Shown piece after piece: positions 17,957-28,851 of a DNA stretch of 64,000 bases. The translations under genes and the position numbers were made by a program. The notes under the pieces are model-generated. The model was not told the DNA's origin, made no database searches, and worked only from the letters and a program-made list of their open reading frames with translations. Positions within the stretch are counted from its first letter, which is position 1, and the number at the start of each line of letters is the position of its first letter. Source of the DNA: Lysobacteraceae bacterium (lineage in GTDB: Bacteria; Pseudomonadota; Gammaproteobacteria; Xanthomonadales; Rhodanobacteraceae). The DNA is taken from the NCBI GenBank assembly GCA_021372495.1, contig JAJFUF010000027.1, positions 1 to 64,000 of the forward strand, in the 5' to 3' direction.

Positions 17957-19519
17957 ATGACCGACGCCCTGCGCCGATTCCTGTCCTCCCGCTGGCCGTG
18001 GGCGCTGTGCCTGCTGCCGCTGGTGCTGCTGCTGCCGCCGATCCCGATCGACGAGACGCGCTACCTCACCGCGACCTGGGAGATGACGCTGTCCGGCCAC
18101 TGGCTGGTGCCGACCGTCAACGGCGTGGTCTACACCGACAAGTCGCCGTTCCTGTTCTGGCTGATCGCGCTTGGCTGGAAGGCGTTCGGCGTGCACACCT
18201 GGGTGGCGCGCGCGCTGGCGCTCGGCGTTACCTGGGCGATGCTCGAACTGCTGCGCCGCCTCGCGCGCCGCCTCGCCCTGGACGACGCGGCGATGTGGCT
18301 GCTGGCCGGCTGCTTCGGCATCGCCATCTTCGCCGGCGCGATCATGTTCGACCTGCTGCTGGCGGCGTGCGTGCTGCTGGCGATGCACGCGCTGCTCGAC
18401 CTCGATGCCGCGCGCTGGCGGCGCGGCATCGGCGTGCTCGGCCTCGCCGTCGGCCTGGGCGTGCTGGCCAAGGGCCCGGTGGTGCTGCTGCACGTGGCCG
18501 GCGCGGCGCTGCTGGCGCCGTGGTGGAGCGCCACCGCGCGCGCGTCGAAGGCGCGCTGGTATGCCGCGCTGGCCGCGGGCATCGGCATCGGTGCCGCGAT
18601 CGCGCTGGCCTGGCTGCTGCCGGCGGCGCTGATCGGCGGCGAGGCGTACTGGCAGCCGCTGCTGGCGAAGGTGAGCGGCCGCCTGCACGCGAGCTTCGCG
18701 CACGCGCGCCCGCTGTGGTGGTACCTGCCGTTGCTGCCGGTGCTGCTGCTGCCGTGGACGCTGGCCCTGCGCGCGCCGCGCGCGGCGTGGGCGGCGCTGC
18801 CGCGCGAGCGCGCGGGACGCTTCGCGCTGGCGTGGTTCGTGCCGCCGTTCCTCGCTTTCTGCCTGATCAGCGGCAAGCAGGTGCACTACCTGGTGCCTCT
18901 GCTGCCGGCGCTGGCGCTGGGCGGCGCGGTGGTGCTGGGGCAGGCCGGCGCGCGCGTCGCCGCGCGCCTGTACGCGCTGCTCGCGCTCGCGGCCGCGGCC
19001 GGCGTCGCCGTGCTGCCGTGGTGGGCGGCGCGCAAATACGGCTTCGACGCGCAGCCCGCGCTGGCGCTGCTCGCGCTGGTGCCGCTGGTGGTCGCGGTCG
19101 GGCTGTGGCGCGGCGCGCGCGCCGCGACGCCGCGCGGCATCGCGCTGGCGTCGACCGCACTGGGCGCGGCCGTGCTGCTGGGCGGCACGCTGGCGCTCGC
19201 GCCCGCGCTCGACGTCGGCCCGACCGCGCGCTTCATCGCCGCGGCGCAGGCCGAGGGGCGCCCGATCGCGCACATCGAATGGCACAACGGCCTGTTCGGC
19301 TACGTGGGCCGCCTGCGCCAGCCGCTGCCGGTGATCGCGCGCGAGGAAGTGCGCGCATGGTGCTTCGCGCATCCCGACGGCTACGTGATCGCCAGCGACG
19401 GCAGCGACGAACCCAGGGGCGTCGCCCCTTGGCGCACCTGGCCCTACTTCAACAGCGGCCACCGCCGCATCGGCGTCTGGCGCGCGGCGGATCTGGTCGC
19501 GGCGCAGGCGGCGCCATGA
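17957..19519 (+). CDS. ArnT-like glycosyltransferase family 39/83 membrane protein
   Basis: A 520-residue polytopic GT-C glycosyltransferase related to ArnT and protein mannosyltransferases, which use undecaprenyl-phosphate sugars on the periplasmic side. The first loop holds IPIDETRYLTATWEM, with the Asp-Glu-Arg-Tyr catalytic signature, followed by VYTDKSPFLFWLIALGWKAF, the counterpart of the KPPLxxW motif. About eleven hydrophobic segments and a soluble C-terminal stretch (IAHIEWHNGLFGYVGR) follow. ATG 17957 starts just before the first helix. It may add a sugar such as aminoarabinose to lipid A or decorate another glycan; specificity is not visible. Confidence 0.85.
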   Translation: MTDALRRFLSSRWPWALCLLPLVLLLPPIPIDETRYLTATWEMTLSGHWLVPTVNGVVYTDKSPFLFWLIALGWKAFGVHTWVARALALGVTWAMLELLRRLARRLALDDAAMWLLAGCFGIAIFAGAIMFDLLLAACVLLAMHALLDLDAARWRRGIGVLGLAVGLGVLAKGPVVLLHVAGAALLAPWWSATARASKARWYAALAAGIGIGAAIALAWLLPAALIGGEAYWQPLLAKVSGRLHASFAHARPLWWYLPLLPVLLLPWTLALRAPRAAWAALPRERAGRFALAWFVPPFLAFCLISGKQVHYLVPLLPALALGGAVVLGQAGARVAARLYALLALAAAAGVAVLPWWAARKYGFDAQPALALLALVPLVVAVGLWRGARAATPRGIALASTALGAAVLLGGTLALAPALDVGPTARFIAAAQAEGRPIAHIEWHNGLFGYVGRLRQPLPVIAREEVRAWCFAHPDGYVIASDGSDEPRGVAPWRTWPYFNSGHRRIGVWRAADLVAAQAAP

Positions 19520-19918
19520 CGAAGCGCGCCGGGCACGCTGCGCTTTTCCGTCCCGGCGCCGAGAGTTCGCGACAAGCGGGACAAGCGAGGCACGCGAGGC
19601 ACGCGAGGCAGGCGGGACAAGCAGGACAAGCAGGACAAGCAGGACAAGCGTCGCCGACCCCGTTCTCTTCCCCTCTCCCCAACGGGGAGAGAGCAGGGTG
19701 AAGGGGACGCGCGCAGCGCGCGCTTTCGTCTTTGTTGAAACGAACAGCGGCCGTCCTGCGGACGGCACCCCCCTCACACCGACCCTCTCCCCGCCGGGGA
19801 GAGGGAGACAAGAAGCCGTGCCTGGACTCCGCGCCGCGTCTTCGTGCTTCCCCGCTTCCCGCCGGAGCGAGGGAGACAGGCAACCGCGTGTTCGTCCAGG
19901 CCCGTCCGCCGCGCCCGC
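19520..19918. other. 399 bp repeat-rich intergenic region
   Basis: No coding gene is supported. The stretch contains a 9-bp minisatellite (19571–19651), two CTCTCCCC/GGGGAGAG palindromes (19673–19691 and 19783–19805) and a gccgtcc/ggacggc hairpin (19750–19766). These palindromes look like dispersed intergenic repeats rather than terminators, since no T run follows. It lies between the convergent ArnT-like gene and ppa. Confidence 0.7.
19571..19651. repeat. 9-bp tandem repeat (about nine units)
   Basis: Units alternate between gacaagcgg/gacaagcag and ggcacgcga, nine copies in a row, the last degenerate. The 9-bp period equals three codons, but no gene reads through it with a start and ribosome site. 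There are no spacers, so it is not a CRISPR array. Confidence 0.9.
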
Positions 19919-20467
19919 TCAGAAATTCGGCTTCAGCGGCGCGGCGTCGTAGCGGGCCACGCAGGCATCGATCTCGGCGCGCGCGTCGTCCGCGCCGCCC
20001 CAGCCGTCGAGCTTCACCCACTTGCCCTTCTCGAGATCCTTGTAGTGCTCGAAGAAGTGGCCGATGCGCTGCAGCCAGTGCCCCGACACCTGGCCGATGT
20101 CGGCGATGTGCGCGTAGCCGGCGAACACCTTGGCGACGGGCACCACCACCAGCTTCTCGTCGCTGCCGGCCTCGTCGCTCATGCGCAGGATGCCGACCGG
20201 ACGGCAGCGGATCACCGCGCCCGGCACCAGCGGCAGCGGCAGGATCACCAGCGCGTCCAGCGGATCGCCGTCGCCGCCCAGCGTGTGCGGCACGTAGCCG
20301 TAGTTGCAGGGATAACGCATCGGCGTGGACAGGATGCGGTCGACGAAGATCGCGCCCGAAGCCTTGTCCACCTCGTACTTGACCGGCTCGGCGTCCTTCG
20401 GGATCTCGATGACGACGTTGATCTCGTTCGGCACGTCGCGGCCGGCGGGAACCAGGTCGAGGCCCAT
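19919..20467 (-). CDS. ppa: Inorganic pyrophosphatase (soluble, family I)
   Basis: A 182-residue cytoplasmic family I pyrophosphatase that hydrolyses PPi to drive biosynthetic reactions. Active-site segments are all present: [37 protein letters not shown] with the metal-binding Asp cluster, and [16 protein letters not shown] 20467 gives [20 protein letters not shown], the usual N-terminus; upstream in-frame codons are not conserved. The membrane pyrophosphatase gene hppA lies 3 kb away on the same strand, separated by a restriction-modification gene on the opposite strand. Confidence 0.97.
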   Translation of the reverse strand: MGLDLVPAGRDVPNEINVVIEIPKDAEPVKYEVDKASGAIFVDRILSTPMRYPCNYGYVPHTLGGDGDPLDALVILPLPLVPGAVIRCRPVGILRMSDEAGSDEKLVVVPVAKVFAGYAHIADIGQVSGHWLQRIGHFFEHYKDLEKGKWVKLDGWGGADDARAEIDACVARYDAAPLKPNF

Positions 20468-20603
20468 GGGTGTTGCTCCTGCGCAATCCGGGGGAAAAGA
20501 CCGGAAAGCATACGGCAATCCGTGTTGCGCCGCACCAATCGCGCGGCTGGGCGGGCCGCGCCGCGTGGCTTACCCTTGTCGGATACGCAGGGCAGGGGAC
20601 GTC

Positions 20604-23390
20604 ATGCCGCTCAGTTGGAACGAGATCAAGGACCGCGCGCTGCGCTTCTCGCGCGAATGGGCGGACGAGGCCTCCGAGGACGCCGAGGCCAAGAGCTTCT
20701 GGGACGGCTTCTTCGACGTGTTCGGCGTGCCGCGCCGCCGCGTCGCCGCCTTCGAGCGCAAGGTGAAGAAGCTCGACGGCAACGACGGCTACATCGACCT
20801 GCTGTGGAAGGGCGTGCTGCTGGTCGAGCACAAGTCGCGCGGCAAGGACCTCGACCGCGCCCACGCGCAGGCGCGCGACTACTTCCACGGCCTCAGCGAC
20901 GCCGAGCTGCCGAAGTACCTGCTGGTGTCCGACTTCGCGCGCTTCCGCCTGTACGACCTCGAAGGCGGCGAGTCGCCGGCCGAGTTCGCGCTGAAGGACC
21001 TGCACAAACACGTGCGCCGCTTCGGCTTCATCGCCGGCTACCAGGCGCGCAGCTTCAAGGAAGAAGACCCGGTCAACGTCAAGGCGGCCGAGCGCATGGG
21101 CCGGCTGCACGACGCGCTGAAGGCCTCCGGCTACGACGGCCATGCGCTGGAAGTGCTGCTGGTGCGCCTGCTGTTCTGCCTGTTCGCCGACGACACCGGC
21201 ATCTTCCCGCGCGCATCGTTCCAGGAGCTGATCGCGCGCACGCGCGCGGACGGCGGCGACCTCGGCCCCGCGCTGGCGCAGTTGTTCCAGGTGCTCGACC
21301 GCGCGCCCGACCGCCGCCAGGCCACGCTGGAGCCGCAGCTCGCCGAATTCCCCTACGTCAACGGCCGCCTGTTCGCCGAGCCGCTGCCGCTGGCCGCGTT
21401 CGACGCCGCCACGCGCACGCTGCTGCTCGACGCCGCCGCGCTGGACTGGAGCCGCATCAGCCCGGCGATCTTCGGCTCGATGTTCCAGTCGGTGATGGAC
21501 GCCAAGGCGCGGCGCAACCTCGGCGCGCACTACACCAGCGAGAAGAACATCCTCAAGCTGATCGGCCCGCTGTTCCTCGACGAACTGAAGGCCGAGCTGG
21601 CGCGCATCGGCCACGACGCCAACAAGCTGAAGGGCTTCCACGTCCGGCTGGCGCACCTGCGCTTCCTCGATCCGGCCTGCGGCTGCGGCAACTTCCTCGT
21701 CATCGCTTACCGCGAGATCCGCCTGCTGGAACTGGAAGTGCTGGAACGCCTGTACGCGCGCCAGGGTTCGGTGTTCAAGGGCGTCAGCGAGCACGTCGCC
21801 GTGGACGTGGACCAGTTCTACGGCATCGAGATCGAGGAATTCCCCGCGCAGATCGCCCAGGTCGCGCTGTGGCTGATGGACCACCAGATGAACCTGCGCG
21901 TCGCCGAGCAGTTCGGCGAATACTTCGCGCGCCTGCCGCTCACCAAGTCGCCGACCATCGTCCACGGCAACGCGCTGCGCATCGACTGGAACAGCGTGGT
22001 GCCGAAGGAGCAGTTGAGCTACATCCTCGGCAATCCGCCGTTCGTGGGGAAGAAAGAACAGAGCGCGGCACAGAAGACCGACATGGCGCAGGTTTTCCAA
22101 GGTGTGAAGGGTGCCGGCGTGCTGGATTTCGTGGCGGCGTGGTACCTGCTGGCTGCGAAGTACGTCCAGGACACCGCGATCCGCTGCGCTTTCGTCTCGA
22201 CCAACTCGATCACGCAGGGCGAGCAGGTCGGAGTTCTCTGGTCGGAACTATACAAGCGCGGAATCCACATTCGGTTTGCGCACCGCACGTTCAAATGGAG
22301 CAACGAAGCACGCGGCAGGGCGGCGGTGCACTGCGTGATCATCGGATTTGCGTCTCTCACAAGCGCCGCGAGGCAATTGTTCGACTACGAGCGTGTAGAC
22401 GGCGAACCACACCTTGTCAGCGCCACGCGAATCAACCCTTATCTGGTGGATGCGCCGGAAGTATTCCTATCGAAACGATCTACTCCCGTGTCCGCAGCTC
22501 CAGAGATCGCTTTTGGAAGCATGCCAAACGATGGCGGGAACCTCCTCCTCAGCGACGATGAAAAGGCCGCGCTCATCGCGCAAGAGCCAGGAGCGGAAAG
22601 ATGGGTCAAGCCGTTCCTGGGCTCGGAGGAGTTCATCAACGGCATCGGACGTTGGTGTTTGTGGCTAGTCGACATTGCGCCTAACGAGTTGCGCAACTTG
22701 CCCAACGTTGCCGCCAGGGTTGCGGCGGTGAGGCAGATTCGCGTCGAGAGTACGCGTGCAACGACAAATGCACTGGCAGCAACGCCCGCACTGTTTGGCG
22801 AAATTCGTCAACCGGCAGCTCGCTATATCGCCGTGCCCAAGACATCCTCGGAGAACCGCGCATTCATCCCGATGGGATTCCTCGACCAAGATGTAGTCGC
22901 GAGTACCGAACTGTTCACTATCGCAGGAGGGTCCCTGTTCGACTTTGGTGTGCTGACCTCGACGATGCACATGGCATGGGTGCGCGCGGTCTGCGGCCGA
23001 CTCGAAAGTCGTTACCGCTACTCCGCCGGCATCGTCTACAACAACTTCCCCTGGCCCGAACCGGTGGACGACCGGCGCCGCGCCGCCATCGAGGCCGCCG
23101 CGCAGGGCGTGCTGGACACGCGTGCGCAGTTCCCGGACTCGACGCTGGCCGACCTCTACGACCCGCTGACCATGCCGCCCGCGCTGGTGAAGGCGCACCA
23201 GGCACTGGACCGCGCGGTGGACGCGGCCTACGTCGCCGCCGAGAAGGCGGCCGGACGCAAGGCGCCCAGGCTCGGCAGCGACGCCGAGCGCGTCGCCTTC
23301 CTGTTCGAGCGCTACCAGGCCCTCACCTCGCTGCTGCCCGCCGCGAAGCCTGCACGCACCCGCCGCCGCCGCGCCGCCGCCGACGCGTAG
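20604..23390 (+). CDS. MmeI-type Type IIL restriction-modification enzyme (single polypeptide)
   Basis: A 928-residue fused endonuclease–methyltransferase, close to the length of MmeI. The N-terminal nuclease has D65-x9-E75-H-K77 (IDLLWKGVLLVEHK), the same spacing as the MmeI PD-ExK site. A helical connector follows. The adenine methyltransferase has motif I FLDPACGCGNF (from F354) and motif IV NPPF (477–480). Then come a target-recognition region and a C-terminal domain with YRYSAGIVYNNFPWPE. DNA from about 22,080 to 22,980 (residues 492–792) is clearly lower in GC than both ends, pointing to exchange of the recognition half. Ribosome site caggggac precedes ATG 20604; the stop is donated by a REP-like repeat. 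Such enzymes need no separate methylase or specificity gene. Confidence 0.93.
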   Translation: MPLSWNEIKDRALRFSREWADEASEDAEAKSFWDGFFDVFGVPRRRVAAFERKVKKLDGNDGYIDLLWKGVLLVEHKSRGKDLDRAHAQARDYFHGLSDAELPKYLLVSDFARFRLYDLEGGESPAEFALKDLHKHVRRFGFIAGYQARSFKEEDPVNVKAAERMGRLHDALKASGYDGHALEVLLVRLLFCLFADDTGIFPRASFQELIARTRADGGDLGPALAQLFQVLDRAPDRRQATLEPQLAEFPYVNGRLFAEPLPLAAFDAATRTLLLDAAALDWSRISPAIFGSMFQSVMDAKARRNLGAHYTSEKNILKLIGPLFLDELKAELARIGHDANKLKGFHVRLAHLRFLDPACGCGNFLVIAYREIRLLELEVLERLYARQGSVFKGVSEHVAVDVDQFYGIEIEEFPAQIAQVALWLMDHQMNLRVAEQFGEYFARLPLTKSPTIVHGNALRIDWNSVVPKEQLSYILGNPPFVGKKEQSAAQKTDMAQVFQGVKGAGVLDFVAAWYLLAAKYVQDTAIRCAFVSTNSITQGEQVGVLWSELYKRGIHIRFAHRTFKWSNEARGRAAVHCVIIGFASLTSAARQLFDYERVDGEPHLVSATRINPYLVDAPEVFLSKRSTPVSAAPEIAFGSMPNDGGNLLLSDDEKAALIAQEPGAERWVKPFLGSEEFINGIGRWCLWLVDIAPNELRNLPNVAARVAAVRQIRVESTRATTNALAATPALFGEIRQPAARYIAVPKTSSENRAFIPMGFLDQDVVASTELFTIAGGSLFDFGVLTSTMHMAWVRAVCGRLESRYRYSAGIVYNNFPWPEPVDDRRRAAIEAAAQGVLDTRAQFPDSTLADLYDPLTMPPALVKAHQALDRAVDAAYVAAEKAAGRKAPRLGSDAERVAFLFERYQALTSLLPAAKPARTRRRRAAADA

Positions 23391-23485
23391 GGCGGAATCG
23401 CCGCGCCGCGGCGCTTCCGCCGTGCGGCATGCGTGCGGCGTGCGTGGGGCATGCGGCGGAAGCCGCTGCGCGGCTTCCGCCCTAC
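23387..23485. repeat. REP-like palindromic doublet (GGCGGAA family, copy 1)
   Basis: The element is bounded by gtagggcggaa (from 23387) and its reverse complement ttccgccctac (ending 23485). Each half is itself a hairpin, the right one perfect (ggcggaagccg / cggcttccgcc). The TAG stop of the restriction-modification gene is the second to fourth base of the repeat. A single-unit copy occurs at 38338–38368. Confidence 0.85.
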
Positions 23486-23498
23486 GGACGGTTACCGC

Positions 23499-23531
23499 AA
23501 AAAAAGACGCCCCGCGCAGGGCGGGGCGTCT
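23499..23531 (-). terminator. hppA: Rho-independent terminator of hppA
   Basis: On the minus strand an 11-bp stem (agacgccccgc 23505–23515 paired with gcggggcgtct 23521–23531) is followed by seven T residues. It lies 23 bp downstream of the hppA stop. Confidence 0.93.
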
Positions 23532-23553
23532 CGGTGAAGCGTCGGGCCGCGGC

Positions 23554-25626
<2,073 letters not shown>

Positions 25627-25651
25627 CGAACCTCTCCCCATGAACGTGGAC

Positions 25652-25678
25652 AAAAAAGGGCCGCCCCGGGCGGGCGGC
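25652..25678 (-). promoter_or_regulatory. hppA: Terminator-like hairpin in the hppA leader
   Basis: On the minus strand gccgccc/gggcggc (25660–25678) forms a 7-bp stem with a 5-base loop, followed after CC by six T residues (25652–25657). It lies about 25 nt before the hppA start codon and begins where transcription from the upstream TATACT would start. It could be an attenuator, a 5'-end stabiliser, or a terminator for antisense transcripts. Confidence 0.6.
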
Positions 25679-25685
25679 TGCGCAA

Positions 25686-25691
25686 AGTATA
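25686..25691 (-). promoter_or_regulatory. hppA: Putative -10 box of hppA (TATACT, extended)
   Basis: On the minus strand ggcTATACT lies 60 nt upstream of the hppA start codon. A clear -35 hexamer was not found. Confidence 0.45.
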
Positions 25692-25789
25692 GCCAGCGCA
25701 CGCGCGCGGGCTTTGTGCGCCGCAGCGCAGCATAGCCGAGGCGGTACACTGGGCGCTTGCCTTTCTCCACTGCATCCGCCGGGGTCGCC

Positions 25790-26626
25790 ATGTCCGCATC
25801 GAGCATCGCCGAACGCCGCGCCGCCTTCCGCCGCCTGCACGAGCGCGGCTGCTTCGTGATCCCGAACGCGTGGGACCCCGGTTCCGCGCGCGGGCTGCAG
25901 CAGCTCGGCTTCGCGGCGCTGGCCAGCACCAGCGCCGGCTACGCCTTCTCGCGCGCGCGCGCCGACGGCGTGCCGGGCGTCGAGGAAGTGCTGGCGCACC
26001 TGCGCGACCTGGTCGCGGCGACGCCGCTGCCGGTCAACGCCGATTTCGAGGACGGCCACGCGCGCGATCCCGGTACGCTCGCCGCCAACGTGCGCCGCTG
26101 CGTCGACACCGGCGTCGCCGGTCTGTCCATCGAGGACTCCACCGGCGACGCCGCGCAGCCGCTGTACCCGCTGGAGGAAGCGGTCGCGCGCATGCGTGCG
26201 GCGCGCGCGGCGATCGACGCCGCGGGCGGCGACGTGCTGCTGGTCGGCCGCGCCGAATGCTTCCTGGTCGGCCATCCGGATCCGCTGAACGAATCGCTGC
26301 GCCGCCTGCGCGCCTACGCGGAAGCCGGCGCCGACTGCCTGTTCGCGCCGGGCCTGCGCACGGAGGAACAGATCGCCGCGGTGGTCGCGGCGGTGGCGCC
26401 GAAGCCGGTCAACGTGCTGGTCGGCGGGCCGGCGCCGTTCGACCTGGCGCGGCTGGCCGAGCTGGGCGTGCGCCGCGTCAGCGTCGGCGGCGGGCTCTAC
26501 CGCGCCGCCTGGGCCGGCTTCATGCACGCCGCGCGCGGGCTGGCCGAGGGCCGCTTCGACGGCCTCGCCGGCGCGACCCCGCACGGCGAGCTGGACGCGC
26601 TGTTCCGCGCGGCACCGCGCGGCTGA
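25790..26626 (+). CDS. Isocitrate lyase/PEP mutase superfamily protein
   Basis: A 278-residue TIM-barrel enzyme of the ICL/PEPM superfamily, which makes or breaks C–C or C–P bonds next to a carboxylate. Seen: [38 protein letters not shown], the metal-binding [15 protein letters not shown] and [10 protein letters not shown], and later [11 protein letters not shown]. The catalytic KKCGH loop of true isocitrate lyases is absent, so it belongs with the shorter 2-methylisocitrate lyase/oxaloacetate decarboxylase-like group. ATG 25790 is preferred over an upstream TTG. It is divergent from hppA and convergent with pfp. Exact reaction unknown. Confidence 0.85.
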   Translation: MSASSIAERRAAFRRLHERGCFVIPNAWDPGSARGLQQLGFAALASTSAGYAFSRARADGVPGVEEVLAHLRDLVAATPLPVNADFEDGHARDPGTLAANVRRCVDTGVAGLSIEDSTGDAAQPLYPLEEAVARMRAARAAIDAAGGDVLLVGRAECFLVGHPDPLNESLRRLRAYAEAGADCLFAPGLRTEEQIAAVVAAVAPKPVNVLVGGPAPFDLARLAELGVRRVSVGGGLYRAAWAGFMHAARGLAEGRFDGLAGATPHGELDALFRAAPRG

Positions 26627-26654
26627 GCGATGGTGCGCGGCGCAGCCGCGCGGC

Positions 26655-27914
26655 TCATGCGCCGATCGCGTAGGCGGGCAGCTTCTTCGCCACCGCGGCG
26701 TTCCGCAGGCGCACGTACCTGGGCAGGCCGTCGGCGCCGTAGGGCGGCGCGGCCTCGCCGCGGATCAGCGGCGCGAGGTAGCGGCGCGCGGCGGCGGTGA
26801 TGCCGTAGCCGTCGCGGCGGATGTAGCCGGCCGGCAGCTTCTTCTCGCGGTTGGCGATCTTCGCCAGCGGCGCCGGCGCGATCTTCCAGCGGTAGGGCGC
26901 ATCGGACGTGCGCACGATTACCGGCATCACCGCGTTCGCGCCGGCCAGCGCGTACTCGACCGCGGCCTTGCCGACCGCCCAGGCCTGGTCGTGGTCGGTC
27001 TGCGACGCGGCGTGCCGCGCCGAGCGCTGCAGGTAGTCGGGCAGCGCCCAGTGGTACTTGTAGCCGAGCTTGGCCTTGACCAGCGCCGCCAGTGCCGGCG
27101 CCACGCCGCCGAGCTGGCTGTGGCCGAATGCGTCGCGCGTGCCGGCCTCGGCGAGGAACTGGCCCTCGGCGTTCTTCAGACCCTCGGAGGCCACCACCAC
27201 GCAGTAGCCGACGCGCTCGACGGTGGCCTTCACGCGCGCCAGGAACGCGTCCTCGTCGAAGGCGATCTCCGGGAACAGGATCAGGTGCGGCGCGTCGTCG
27301 GGTCCGCTGCCGGCGAGGCCGGCGGCCGCGGCGATCCAGCCGGCGTGGCGGCCCATCACCTCGAGGATGAACACCTTGGTCGAGGATTCGTACATCGAGG
27401 CGACGTCGAGGCCCGCCTCCAGCACCGACAGCGCGGTGTACTTCGCCACCGAGCCGAAGCCGGGGCAGCAGTCGGTGACGGCGAGGTCGTTGTCGACGGT
27501 CTTCGGCACGCCGATGCAGGCGACCTCGTAGCCGAGCGCCTTGCCGACCTGCGAGAGCTTGTGCGCGGTGTCGGCGGAGTCGTTGCCGCCGTTGTAGAGG
27601 AACCAGCGCACGTCGTGCGCGCGCAGCACGTCGATCAGGCGCGCGTACTGCGCGCGGTTTTCCTCGATCGACTTCAGCTTGTAGCGGCACGAGCCGAACG
27701 CGCCGCCCGGCGTCCACGCCAGCGCGCGGATCGCCGCGGCGGATTCCTTCGAGGTATCGATCAGCTCCTCGCGCAGCGCGCCGAGGATGCCGTTGCGCGC
27801 GGCGTACACCTTCACGCCGCGCTTGCGCGCCGCGTCGATCACCGCCGCCGCGGTGGTGTTGATCACGGCGGTGACGCCGCCCGACTGCGCGTACAGCAGC
27901 TTGCCCTGGGGCAT
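26655..27914 (-). CDS. pfp: Pyrophosphate-dependent 6-phosphofructokinase
   Basis: A 419-residue PFK that phosphorylates fructose 6-phosphate with PPi, reversibly. The N-terminal LLYAQSGGVTAVINTT is followed by GGNDS (109–113), where Asp112 stands in place of the Gly of ATP-dependent enzymes, and by GVPKTVDNDL, with the Lys typical of PPi-users. Other substrate-binding segments are EVMGRHAGWIAAAAGLA and the following FPEIAFDED. Xanthomonads are known to use PPi-dependent PFK as their only PFK type. Its location next to ppa and hppA fits a PPi economy. It is divergent from adk with about 200 bp between. Confidence 0.93.
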   Translation of the reverse strand: MPQGKLLYAQSGGVTAVINTTAAAVIDAARKRGVKVYAARNGILGALREELIDTSKESAAAIRALAWTPGGAFGSCRYKLKSIEENRAQYARLIDVLRAHDVRWFLYNGGNDSADTAHKLSQVGKALGYEVACIGVPKTVDNDLAVTDCCPGFGSVAKYTALSVLEAGLDVASMYESSTKVFILEVMGRHAGWIAAAAGLAGSGPDDAPHLILFPEIAFDEDAFLARVKATVERVGYCVVVASEGLKNAEGQFLAEAGTRDAFGHSQLGGVAPALAALVKAKLGYKYHWALPDYLQRSARHAASQTDHDQAWAVGKAAVEYALAGANAVMPVIVRTSDAPYRWKIAPAPLAKIANREKKLPAGYIRRDGYGITAAARRYLAPLIRGEAAPPYGADGLPRYVRLRNAAVAKKLPAYAIGA

Positions 27915-28117
27915 GGTCCGTCTCCCGTCGTGGTGGCCGCCGGCACCGGCGCGGCCCGGCGTTTCCCTTGCAATTCCGCAGTCTGCGGCGCGGCGGCGAC
28001 TTTCGTCGGTTTGACGCGGGCCCCGTCGAGCCGTTAGCGTTAGCCGCGATTTTTCCCTCTCAAGTCTACCGGATGCGCGCGGCCTGCCGCGGCATTGCGG
28101 AAGGATTCCGGACTCCC

Positions 28118-28699
28118 ATGCGACTCGTGTTACTCGGCGCGCCCGGCTCGGGCAAGGGCACCCAGGCCGCCCGCCTCAAGACGGAACTGAAGGTGCCGCA
28201 CATCTCCACCGGCGATCTGCTGCGCGCCGCGGTCGCCGCCGGCACGCCGCTGGGGCTGAAGGCCAAGGCGGTGATGGAGGCGGGCCAACTGGTGTCCGAC
28301 GACATCGTGCTGGGCATGCTGGAGGAGCGCGTCTCGCGGCCCGACGCGCAGGCCGGCTTCATCCTCGACGGCTACCCGCGCAACCTGGCCCAGGCCGATG
28401 CGCTGGACGGCCTGCTGGCGCGGCTGGGCCAGCCGCTGGACGCGGTGGTCAAGCTGAAAGTGCCGAGCGAGGTGATCGTCGGCCGCACCGAGATCCGCTT
28501 CAAGGCCGAAGGTCGCGCCGACGACAACCCGGAGACGGTGCGCAAGCGCCTCGCCGTGTACGCCGAGCAGACCGCGCCGGTGGCCGACTACTACGCCAGG
28601 CGCGGCAAGCTGCAGGTGGTCGACGGCGTCGGCGCCATGGACGAGGTCTACGCGCGCATCCTCGCCGCGCTCTCGCGGCGCAGCGCGGCCAACGCCTGA
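28118..28699 (+). CDS. adk: Adenylate kinase (short form)
   Basis: A 193-residue enzyme interconverting ATP, ADP and AMP. The P-loop is GAPGSGKGTQAARL, the AMP site VPHISTGDLLRAAV, and the lid-flanking segment GFILDGYPRNLAQADAL. The insert that forms the long zinc-binding lid is missing, so this is the short bacterial form, as expected for xanthomonads. ATG 28118 begins MRLVLLGAPG; the upstream frame is not conserved. A strong GC hairpin follows 70 bp after the stop. Divergent from pfp. Confidence 0.97.
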   Translation: MRLVLLGAPGSGKGTQAARLKTELKVPHISTGDLLRAAVAAGTPLGLKAKAVMEAGQLVSDDIVLGMLEERVSRPDAQAGFILDGYPRNLAQADALDGLLARLGQPLDAVVKLKVPSEVIVGRTEIRFKAEGRADDNPETVRKRLAVYAEQTAPVADYYARRGKLQVVDGVGAMDEVYARILAALSRRSAANA

Positions 28700-28769
28700 G
28701 GCCCGCACGCGCGGCCCGAGGCTTTCCCCGGCGTCTTCCGCACGCGGTCGCCGCGCGCGTCGCGCGCGT

Positions 28770-28790
28770 GCCGGCCGCGCCGCGGCCGGC
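28770..28790 (+). terminator. Possible terminator hairpin after adk
   Basis: gccggccgc (28770–28778) and gcggccggc (28782–28790) form a perfect 9-bp stem with a 3-base loop. No T run follows, so it may instead be a structural or protein-binding palindrome. Confidence 0.35.
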
Positions 28791-28851
28791 GGCCCGATGT
28801 CGTAGTCTTGGGCGCCTGACACCAGCGGCGGGCCGCCGCGGAAGCGAACCG

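Noticed and set aside
19571..19651. Possible CRISPR array
   Set aside because: Units are 9 bp and directly adjacent without spacers; no cas genes are nearby.
19449..22100. Very long minus-strand open frame antisense to the restriction-modification gene and across ppa
   Set aside because: It is a by-product of high GC: composition is Arg/Ala/Val-rich without domains, and it crosses several well-supported genes in other frames.
28770..28790. Definite adk terminator
   Set aside because: The stem is strong but lacks a T run, so it is listed only as a possible terminator.
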